NCBI GenBank assembly: GCA_963580285.1 | Contig: OY757010.1 | Location: forward strand, 145,500,675-145,564,674 | Direction of reading: 5' to 3' | Origin: Lucinisca nassula | Taxonomy: Eukaryota; Mollusca; Bivalvia; Lucinida; Lucinidae | Length of the DNA: 64,000 nt | Shown: positions 25,601 to 37,300 of the stretch, piece after piece | Position numbering within the stretch: position 1 is the stretch's first letter | Layout: the number at the start of each line of letters is the position of its first letter | Translations under genes and position numbers: made by a program | The notes under the pieces: model-generated | Databases searched by the model: none | The model's input: only the letters and a program-made list of their open reading frames with translations | What the model was told of the DNA's origin: nothing

Positions 25601-28600
25601 ACAAAACGGGTTAAACATTGAGCTGGCCCATGACAAAACCTAGAATAAAACTTGTGTGTACAGCAAACACCCAGATTAGCTTGCTCATCCAAGCAGTCTG
25701 ATCAGGGTCTTTGCTGATTGCTTGAGCTTTCTGTAGCCTCAGGGCTATCCAAAGAGAGATAAGCCAAACCCTTGACTCTCAGTCTGGGTGCACAGTCTGA
25801 TCTGAGTCTTTGCAGCTAGCAAAGGTCTTATTCTAGGCTTTGTAGTTTATTGACTCAGTTATCTCTTCATCTGGAAAAAGTCATGTCTTGGATTGGAAGT
25901 CACTTTTTTCTTACCAATATTTTACAAACAACTAGAAATGTTTTCAGAGGAAAACAATGTCCCCCCACCATAAATATATCTTAAACACCCATTTAACTTT
26001 AATTACTAAGTTAAAGTCACCAAAATGTAAGCTGCAAACAAGCCAATTTTTGGTAAAAAACTGACAGTTTTCGCGCTAGCCTGTGACCTTAAAAAAAAAC
26101 AACAGTTGTTAAAAGCTCAGATCTCGATCACCAGACAAATTTGGTAGACTATAATTAAATCTTGTACTGATTTTGACCAACATTAATAAATTCTTAAATG
26201 ATATAGGTTACAGATAAGCCATTTTTGGGGCCCAAAAGAAACGTTTCGGGAGACCTTGGTTTAAACAGTATTTATTAAAAACATTTACAGGCAGAATATA
26301 AAATACAGACAATATCATAGAATTCAGGATCTGACAGTAAGCAAAAATGCTTGTCTAGAAGTCATCTCCTGCAAGAGAGGAGACCTTGGCCTTAAGAGTG
26401 CATACAAACCATTTTTGGGCCAAAAATGACTGTTTTGGGGGGCCTGTGATCTTGAAAAAAAAGGTCAAGGTCACCAAAATCTAATCAAATCTGCGATATG
26501 TTGTAATGATATATTGTACCAAGTTCGAATGAATTTAATCAATTTGTATATGAGATATGGTGCAGACAAACCTTTTTTCCAAAAATTGACTGTTTTTGGG
26601 GTGCTATGACATTGAAAAAAAAGTCAAGGTTGCTGTGACCTTGAAAAAAAAATCAAGGTCACCAAAATCTAATCAATCTGCAGTTTGTTGTAATGATATA
26701 ATTATTTATCATGTTTGACGAAAATCAATCAACTCGTTAATGAGATAGAGTGCAGACAAGCCATTTTTGGCCCAAAATTGACTGTTTTGGGGAGCCTGTG
26801 ATCTTGAAAGAAAGGTCAGGGTCACCAAAATCTAATCAAATCTGGAGTATGTTGTAATGATATTTTGTACTAGGTTTGACTAAAATAAATCAATTTGTTA
26901 ATGAGATAGATTGCAGACAAGTCATTTTTGGCCCAAAATTGACTGTTTTGGGGAGCCTGTGACCTTGAAAAAAAGGTCATGGTCACCAAAATTAATCAAA
27001 TCTGGAGTATGTTGTTATGATATATTGTACTAGGTTTGACTAAAATAAATCAACTCGTTAATGCGATAGAGTGCAGACAAGCCATTTTTGGCCCAAAAAT
27101 TACTGTTTTTGGTTCGCTGTGACCTTGAAAATGAGATCAAGGTCACCAAAATCTAATCAAATCTGTGGTATGTTGTAATGATATATTTTACCAAGTTTGA
27201 CCAAAATTAATCAATTTTTTAATGAGTTACTTGCAGCAAAGTGACTTTGTCATATTGTACTCTTTGGAAGTAAACTTCCCTAAAATCGTACTTTATACAT
27301 CTTCAAGGGGAATGGGAACACCTGGCAGATTTTCCCACCATTTTTCAAAGGGAGACAACTTTCGGGACTTCCTTTACGCTTTTCAGTAAGCCCTGTCCCA
27401 CCGAAAAAGGGTTCTACTCTTAAAGCAGGGGCTGACAAATCCATTGCCCGGCCGCCCGGGACAAGTCCGAAATCGCGCCGGGCAGGTGCACTTTGACCTT
27501 TCGACGCCCGGTCGGGCAAGTGCAAAAAAATCGTCTACAACTGTCAGTCTTTTGAGTCCTTAAATACGGTAAAACTAGACCCGTAAGTAAATCACAATGA
27601 TATCCGCTTTGTTGGCAATTCAGAGACAAAACCATCTATGTTTTTATAACGGTTCAATTATGACACTATTGTTAATCCCTGTCATATAATTACCAATTAA
27701 ACACGATTGCCCGGCGGTGCGTGTCTTTCATTTCTGGTGTAGTGTGTACCACCAGCGCTATCGATAAGCGTGAGAAGGTGTGAAAAAGAGATTAAGTTAT
27801 GTCTCTAATTTGCGTTTATCCCTGTCATAAAATTTAATCCACAATCAATGTGAAAATGATTTAATAGCTCCTAAGACGATTTGCTACATCTTACGGTAGT
27901 AAAAACGTACTATTCTACTTTGCTACATCTTACGGTAGTAAAAACGGACTATTCTACTATCTCGTGAATGGTTATGTTTTGGCGCCAAATAGCAGACGCT
28001 GGCGGGAAAAGTCGAATTTTTTAATGTTGGTAACCGCGGATTGGTCGCGCCTCTATCCACAACCGTTTAGCTAGCGAGAAAATATTTTTTACCGGTTCCA
28101 AACATTTTTTTAATGAAAGAGATACGCCCCATTAAAATAAAACAATGGCGTTAAATACGTGTAGGGTTGCTGGGGTCGGATGACGTCATTTACCGATCGC
28201 GTGCATAAAAATGGGAGTGGTGGTTTATGGACGACGATTTGGATGGTGGAAATGATGATCGCATTGAACTTGCTTGTAGGGCGAGTGTGAAAGTTTTGGT
28301 TCGATCTGGATCGAGGGGGTCCTCGTCTTGTGGTTCAAGCTAAATAAATTGCATTCTTTTAATCTTTTATCTCGCTGCCCTGACACTTCTGATCTTTTGA
28401 GTAGATCTATATCGGCTGCAGCTCTTGTTCATCATGCGTGTCAAGCTAAATGAGTTTATATAACTGTATCTAAATTGCTAATCGGTAAAGGTATTATGTC
28501 AATCAATTAACTTGAAAAGTACCGTTATTGACTGTGACAACATCAGTATTTTCTACCGTATTACCGCACACAGAGAAATCAATAGAAGTGGATGCAATGA

Positions 28601-31600
28601 TCAGGAATCGATACAATTAACTCTGAGCTCCCATCAGAGAGACCAAAGAGCAAGAAACACAAACATGAAATAACTAGATCCTAATGGAAAGTGGTTGTGC
28701 TTGAAAGTTGACAGAAACCTTGGATTATATTTATAAATGTCGGTCGTCATCATCGTCACCATTGTCACCCCCCCCCCCCCCCCCCCCCCCCCCCCGCATC
28801 CATCACCACTTTGAGTGCCAAAATCCTGGGCAAGTAGGATTTTGAGCTGGGCAAGTGCAAAAATATTTTACTTGCAAGTGGGCAAGTGGAAATTTTTTGG
28901 ATTTGTCAGGCCCTGCTTAAAGGAAAGAATTTGCTCCTCAGGAGCAAATTCTTTCCTTTAAGAGTTGACCCCTATTGACATAGAAGACAAAAATACTTTT
29001 GCAGGAGTTGCCTCCCCTGAAAGTGTTCGCATTCCCCTTAAGTGAAAATTCTCATCCCTTGACACATAGCTCCAGATAAGGAGGAGTAATGAGGAGTGAG
29101 TGAGTGAGTTTTAGTTTAACGTCCCACCAACAGCTAAGGTCATACGGAGACGGGACCTCGGTTTAAAGACTCATCCGAAATCCTGCGATCCCTGGTTTAC
29201 AAGGCGAGTAGCGTAACCACTGCACCACGAAGGCTTCTAGGAGTAATGAGGATAAATGAGGGATAAATTTTCTTATTTTGCAATAAAAACGTACCTTGTG
29301 GGTACTCGTTAGATTCGCCGTTTTATGGCAATTCTAACAAGTACCAACAAGATATGTTTTTAACAAGAAAGGAGGAAAATTATCCATTAAGAACAATGGG
29401 ATTATCTGGCAGATTTATCCACCATTTTTCCAAGGAAGACAACTTTTGGGACTTCCTGTTTGCTTTTATGTAAGTCCTGTCCAACTTAAAAGGGGGTCTG
29501 CTCTTAAAGGAAAGAATTTGCTCCTCAGGAGCAAATTCTTTCCTTTAAGAGTTGACCCCTATTGGCATGGGAGACAAAAATACTTTTGCTGGAGTTGCCT
29601 CCCCTGAGGGTGTTCCCATTACCCTTAATTATTCTCATTACTCCTTTTCTGGAGTTAAACTTGCTTGAAAGTGGTGTACCTTTTCAGACACCAAGAAACA
29701 CTACGTATACATCTGAAAATGTCAACTGTTTATGTCGTCTGCTGCATGTTCTTGCAAGATTTTTCTAACTATTTTTGCATGCAGGCAAACAGCGTGGACC
29801 CTGATCATACTGCTCCTAAAGGAGCAGTCTGATCTGGGTTCACACTGCTGGTGGACCTTGATTAAACTGCTCATGCTCCCAGAGGCGCAGTCCGATCTGG
29901 GTCCACACTGTTTGCAACAATGACTTTTAATGTAACCAGCAGACAACAAAACAGACAACAGTTGTGTATTGTGTCTTCTAAAAGTTAACGATAGTGTACT
30001 GTAGTTACTAAAGTGACACCCAAAACCAGGCATGTTGTTATTTTCTGCATTTAGATCCATATCCTGAACACACATTTATCACTGAGTCATGAGGCCAGGG
30101 AGGAATCTGTAATTGAAATCTGGCAGTATATTAAACAGCTCCAGGGACCAGTCATTTTTATGGGAGACCTGAATGCTGAACCACAAGAAAGAGCTATCCA
30201 GTATGTATTTTTAAACACTATCACGCACATTAGTGGTGGGGTATTAAGTTATACCCTACAGTGTCTGTCAATTCGTCCTTCCACATTTCATTTCCAGTAA
30301 AAACTTGAGATATTTTTTGCACAGATTTTGATCAGATTCTGAATACACATTTGTGTTGGGGATGCGTGGTTCAGGATAATCAATGGGCAGAGTTATGGCC
30401 CTTGTCAATTCCCTGTAAATGGTTTTAGGTCTGATTTTCCTTTAACAAATGGATGTCCGGCCACAGCCTCATGCACATCTGACTGGTGAGCAGGAGGTTG
30501 CATGTTTGATACCTGCCAGGGTCTGCAACCTTATTTGGTGAAGCTTGATCGTGAAATGTTTTCCACAGTCATTCTGTCCCTTCCACTGATTCAAGAAGGG
30601 CAGTTGGTCAGTTTCTGGTGATAGAATGTGCACTGCACTGGTTAACCGCTTATGGATAAGCTTACCCAAACTGACTGGCTTGATATTACCCAAATAGTGA
30701 TGATTGGGCTGTTAAACTTTAAACAAACTGTATGGCTGAAACCACGTTCATATATAGACCACATAAGGCATAAAGTTGCCTGACTGGTTCCATTATGTTA
30801 CCAGAGCCGAAGGCTCCAAGGAAGCTATTAGGATAGGCAGTGATTCATCCTCTGTGTCAGCATTTTCAAACAACACTGAAACCATGGGCCAGTTGAAACA
30901 AATTCTTATGTGGAGCCTTCATGGGATGGGTGAATAAAAATTTGTTTGTAGTGTCTGGACAGAGAGTGTACGGTAATTGAATCAGTTCCTGATCACAGGC
31001 TTTCAAGTGACTCCTGGTGAAAAAGTAGGAGAAAAGTAGGAGCCTGAGATATCAAAAAGTAGGAGAAAAGTAGGAAAAAAGTAGGAACCTGATATAAAAA
31101 GTAGGAGCTAATGGAAACGAACATACCTCCATATGTCTCACATTTTATCAGTTTTTCGTTTTGGGCAGTTTTATTTTGTGCATTAGAGTCGAATGTTTTT
31201 ACATCAAAGTAAGCAGGCACCTGTTAAATGTTAGTGGCCAACCCATCTAGTAGAGCCTGAACTTCCAATGCTTTTGTAAAGAGTTTGCCTCTGGCAGATA
31301 TCTATACCTAGATATTGACAAATGTCAAAACATTAATTCAAAAGAATTGATGAATTTTTAAAAATTTAAATTTGAGAAGCATCAGCTACAAGATGTCCAG
31401 GTGAAGGCAACATAGCACTGCTACAATGAATTCCTGTCATGCAAAATAAGACAGCATTTTAGTTGCTCACTGAAGTCAAGGCTTAATGCATTTCTGTAAT
31501 GCTAAAAAAGACAGAGCTCTAGTTGGTCAATTTAGTCATCACAGCATTGCAGCAATATCTCTGTCATGCTAAGCAAGACAGAGCTCTAGTTGGTCACTTC

Positions 31601-34344
31601 AGTCAACACAGCATTGCTGCAATGAATTTCTGTCATGCTAAACAAGACAGAGCGATAGTTAGCACTCCAGTCATCACAGCATTGCTGCAATGAATTTCTG
31701 TCATGCTAAACAAGACATGGCTCCAGTTGGTTACTTCAGTAATCACAGCATTGCTGCAATGAATCCCTGTCATGCTAAGCAAGACAGAGCTCTAGTTGGT
31801 CACTTCAGTCAACACAGCATTGCTGTAATGAATTTCTGTCATGCTAAACAAGACAGAGCTCTAGTTAGCACTCCAGTCATCACAGCATTGCTGCAATGAA
31901 TTTCTGTCATGCTAAACAAGACAGGGCTCTAGTTGGTCACTCCAGACATCACAGCACTGCTGCAATGAATTTCTGTCATGCTAAACAAGACAGAGCTCCA
32001 GTTGGTTACTTCAGTAATCACAGCATTGCTGCAATGAATTTCTGTCATGCTAAACAAGACAGAGCTCTAGTTAGCACTCCAGTCATCACAGCATTGCTGC
32101 AATGCATTTCTGTAATGCTAAAAAAGACAGAGCTCTAGTTTGTCAATTCAGTCATCACAGCATTGCGGCAATATCTCTGTCATGCTAAGCAAGACAGAAC
32201 TCTAGTTGGTCACTTCAGTCAACACAGCATTGCTGCAATGAATTTCTGTCATGCTAAACAAGACAGAGCTCTAGTTGTTCACTTCAGTCATCACAGCATT
32301 GCTGCAATGAATTTCTGTCATGCTAAACAAGACAAGAGCTCTAGTTGGTAACTTCAGTCATCACAGCATTGGTGCAATGAATTTCTGTCATGCTAAACAA
32401 GACAGAGATATAGTTGGTCACTTCAGTCATCACAGCATTGCTGCAATGAATTTCTGTCATGCTAGTTGGTCACTCCAGTCATCACAGCACTGCTGCAATG
32501 AATTTCTGTCATGCTAGACAAGGAAGATCTCATGCTGGCACATCACTGCAGTTAAGACATTGTATTACTGCTGCTTTGAATTCCTGTCATCCTCCATAAG
32601 ACAGATCTTAGATTTTTCACTGCAGTTAAGGCATCCTAGCACTGCTTCAATGGTTTTCTGTCATGCTAAACAAGACACAGCTCTAGTTGGTCACTTCAAT
32701 TAAGGCAACACAGAACTGCTGCAATGAATTCCTTTCATGTCCAACAAGATGGAATTCTAGTTGTTCACTCAAATTAAGACAACACATCAGGGCTGCAATG
32801 AATTCCTGGCATGCCCAATAAGACAGAACTCTAAATGTTCATTGCAGTTAAAGGCACCAAAGCATGGCAACAATGAATTACTTTCATAGTTATCAAGACA
32901 ATAATTCTAGTTGGTCACTGCATTTAAGACAAATTTAAGCAGCACTGCTGCAATGAATTTCTGTCATGCTCAAAAAGTCAGAGCTCTAGTTGGTAACTCA
33001 GTTAAGGCACCACAGAAGTGCTGCAAAAAATTGCTGCCATGCTCAACAGAAGTGCTGCAATAAATTGCTGCCATGCTCAACAAGACAGAACCCTTGTGGG
33101 TAACTGCAGTTAAGGCATCACAGTACTGCTGCAGTGTATCCCATTCATGCTCAAGACAGAACTCTAGTTGATCACTACAGTCAAGGCATCACAGCATTCC
33201 AATGAATTTCTGTCTTGCTCAACAAGACTGAGCTCCAGTGGGTCTCTGCAGTTTAGTCATCAGAGCACTGCTGTAATGTATTTCTGTCATGCTCAACAAG
33301 ACATAGCTCAAGATGGTAACCACAGTTAATGCATCACAGCATGGCTGCTACAATAAATTTCTATCAAGCTAAACAAGACAGAACTCTAATTTGTCACTGC
33401 AGTTAAGGCATCACAGCACTACTGAAATGAATTCCTCTTGTGCTAAAGACAGAGATCTAGTTGATCACTGCAGTTAAAGTGTCAAAGCAGCTAAACAAGA
33501 CAGAGCTCTAGTAAGGCATCAAAGCCATGGTATCAAAGCATTGCTGCTATGAACTCCTGTCATGCTTAACAAGACAGAGCTCTAGCTGGGCAATGCAGTT
33601 GAGGCATCAAAGCATTGCTGCAATGAATTTTTGTCATGCTAAACAAGACAAAGCCCAAGCTGGTTACTGCAGTTAAAGCATCACTGCACTGCTGAAGTGA
33701 ATGTTTGTCATGCTAACAAGACAGAGTTATAGCTGGTCACAGCAGTTAAGGCATCACTGGACTGCTGCAATGAATTTCTGTAATGCTAAACAAGACAGAA
33801 CAGTTTGTCACAGCAGTTAGGGCATCAAAGCATTGCTGTAGTGAATTTTCTACCATTCTCAACAAGACAGAGCTCCAGTTGGTCATTTAGTTAAAGCATC
33901 ACTACACTACTGACAGCAAAAAGTCCTGCCATGTTCAATAAGACAAAACTGTAGATGGTCATTGGAGTTTTGCTGTACATCAATATATTCCAATTAGTGG
34001 TACAGCTAAAAACAGCAGATGAATGTCGAGGATCATCAGTACATATGTCATATAACAAGATGCATTCTACAAACAGTTTGAGATACATGTTATATTTTAA
34101 ATGCTTAATTTGTTTATTAATTTATTTGGGATCTTAGTTTTTGAACAAATCAAAAAAGTAGGAGAAGTAGGAGTTTTTCTGGAAAAAGTAGGAACAAAGT
34201 AGGAAGAGACCAAAAAAGTAGGAAAAGTAGGAAAAAGTAGGACTACTTGAAAGCCTGTGATCATTTCCTTTCCTTCTACTTTGGTATCGCTGCATGGAAG
34301 ATTAGTACTAGTACTAAATGTGTTACCCTCTATAAATAAGGTCG

Positions 34345-34391
<47 letters not shown>

Positions 34392-37300
34392 GATGCTTCC
34401 ACGCAGAGCTGAATCCGGCCTACACACCAGTACTGGTAAACTGCTAAGAGGATCTAAGCCTGTCCAGGAACCACAGTGCGAGGCGGACTGTCCATGCTAA
34501 TAAACTCTATTGGTTTCATTGGGCGACAGGGCTTGAGATGTCATTTCATCTCAGTGTCGGGTAAAAGTCCCACAAAATTGGAAGCAATGTCTCCAAAATG
34601 ACCTTTACAGTGTTGACGGGGATGCTAAACCTCAAATCAAACTAAAAATCTACTTTGGTATCATGACCATATATACTAGGAACCTTTGAAAATCTATAAC
34701 TCAAGAACTGAATGGCTGATGAACTTGAAATTTGGTATGCAGCACTGGGAAGGCTCGCTCAACCAAGTTTCCAAGTTTGTTCAAATGATGAACTTTGGTT
34801 GACCACGACCTTTTTTTACAGCAAGGTCAAATTTGGTCGCTGAGGCTTTTGTGTAGGATAGGGACAAACTTGTGGATTTTTAGCTCATCTGAGCCAAAGG
34901 CTCACAAGGTGAGCTTATAGTATAGGCAGGCTCGGTCGTCCATTGTCTCTCCGTCGTCCACACTTTTGAACTTGAATATCTCAGTAAATACCTGGCCAAT
35001 CTTGACCAAATCACTGAGTTACTTCTAATGAGATTCCGCATCATATGTTTTCATGCAGAAATAAGAAAAATACCAGCACTTTTTAGATAAAAAGGTGCCT
35101 TATCTGGAGCTATGGGCCACTCACACAAGAAAGTTATCGCCCTTGTAAAACCTTGGTGGAGAAGTATGTCAAGTGATTGTCAAGTTATGTCAAGCCTTAT
35201 TTTCTCTGAAAAAAACAACAACAGATTGTTGTCTGCTTCAGAATTTTCTGTAGCACTTGGTGTGTTTAACGTATATGCCAGCGCATGACAGAACATACAA
35301 TAAAGGCATGTGCAACCAGCAAAGTCTCTGATTTATCTGCAGCTCCACCCATTATGACATTAGTTGCCATTTATTGGTCACGCCTGCAATAAGCATGGCA
35401 CGAAATAGGAGTCCACATTTCCATTGATCCATTTGTGTGTCCATTCATCAAACCATCCACTTTTGCAGCCACCCTAGCGTTCACACAAATGGCCAAGTTT
35501 ACTACAGGTGCGAGATAGCCTTTGACCGGATTTTTGTCTTTGGATAGCCCGCAAACAGAAGGTACATGTAAACAGGAAAGGCTCTGATCAGACTACATTT
35601 ATGCATTGGCTGATCTGAATTTTCCCTGGTTGCAAGCCTTATTGTAAGTTTTTTCATGCACTGGCTCAAATATGAATCTACAGGTACCTTAATGGAAAAG
35701 ATGTGCTCCACTCTGAACCACCACAGTTAAAAGATGTCTGGTTGGAGAAAAATGGTTTTGAATCAAAAGGCTACACCTACAATCCAAGAGAGAAACTTTT
35801 CAAAAGGGTATGAATAATAAATTAATATAAACCAGTGATTGGGGTGAAGGTGTCATGTTTCTAATAATCGACTTTAAGGGGAATGGGAACATCTGGCTGA
35901 TTTTTCCACCATTTTTCAAAGGGAGAGAACTTTCGGGACTTCCTGTTCGCTTTTTTATAAGCCCTGTTTCACTGAAAAGGGGTCTACTCTTAAAGGAAAG
36001 AATTTGCTCCTCAGGAGCATATTCTTTCCTTTAAGAGTTGACCCCTATTGACATGGGAGACAAAAATACTTTTGCAGGAGTTGCTTCCCCTGAAGGTGTT
36101 CCCATTCCCCTTAATAATAATACTAATCAACTTTATTTAATGAGGGTAAACACATTTAGCTATATTCTTGCCTCACCAAGGTGTCCAACTGATATTGGCT
36201 CAAAGATGGGCAAGGCCTGCTATCCTAGCTTGTAAGGGTAGATGGGAATGTTTTCATTTTTCTGTTTCTTTTCTTTCAATTATTTTCGTCTTTTTCCCCT
36301 GCTCTCTGTGCTGTATCATCTGCAGTCAATGCTCTATATACCGACATTCATTAGAACGACAAAACTGGTTATAACTACAATTTCAATGGAATTCCTTATG
36401 TCAAGGCCTAGCCTCGGTTCCGACCCTCGGGTTAGAAACGCCCATATTGAATCCAAAATCATGAAAGATTGTTGTAATCTAATACTCCAAGAAGCAAATG
36501 TTATAGATATTTGTTAGAATTGCCTCACTGAGGCAATTGTAACAAATATCTATAACATTTGTTTATTGGATTAATGAAGGGGAAAAGGCCCTTTATTACC
36601 TATCATACCCCTAACTGGGATTCTTTATATTGGCAAATTCTTCATAACGGCAAAATATTAGGGAACAAATACTGTCGTTATATCTAGGGTCCTTTGTATC
36701 TTTCTCTCCATTTCTCTGGAGACAAAACAAATTGACCCACAAAGGTTGATGTGTTGTTAAAACCCACACAATCAGTCATCAGTGAGCCAGTTGTCTTGCA
36801 CTCAGCAAAGACCTGGATCAACCTAAACATCTGCACTGTCTGATTAGTGTCTTTGCTGGGTGCTGCATTGATAATCCTTATCTCAAAGAGCCTTGATAGA
36901 ATGAAAACCCTGTGATTTGAGTCTTTGCAGAGTGTGTATATTCAAAGATGCATTTTCAAGTCTCAGTGGACATGCCTGACATTATAGGCCATTCTGGGTG
37001 GGTCATGTGGGTCTTGACTGGTGATCAGGTGGTTCTTGGTTGATTTACCAAAAGCTATGTTTGGAGTTTAAATACAGAAAAAAACTGTTAAACCTGTCAT
37101 AGTGGCAATCTCTATTAAATAACCAACCTGAGCCTTGTTGTCCATTAGCTTAATGCTTGATTTTTTTCACCAAAATGTTAGCATATTAAAATGATCAAAG
37201 TTTTAATAACACATTAGGAAACAACATTGTTAGTTAGTTTTGAACATATGAACCCTGTTTTGTGTAAGCCAGCATTGGTTTCCCAAACAGGAAAATACAA

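Noticed and set aside
28768..28796. Long C homopolymer
   Set aside because: Likely a slippage-prone microsatellite inside the hAT-like element; its exact length may be a sequencing artefact.
31690..32517. Chain of ORFs reading through the 69-bp satellite
   Set aside because: They follow from the unit length being a multiple of three; frames change with each indel.
31390..33960. CRISPR-like look of regularly spaced repeats
   Set aside because: Units are contiguous 69-bp satellite monomers without unique spacers, in eukaryotic DNA, with no cas genes.
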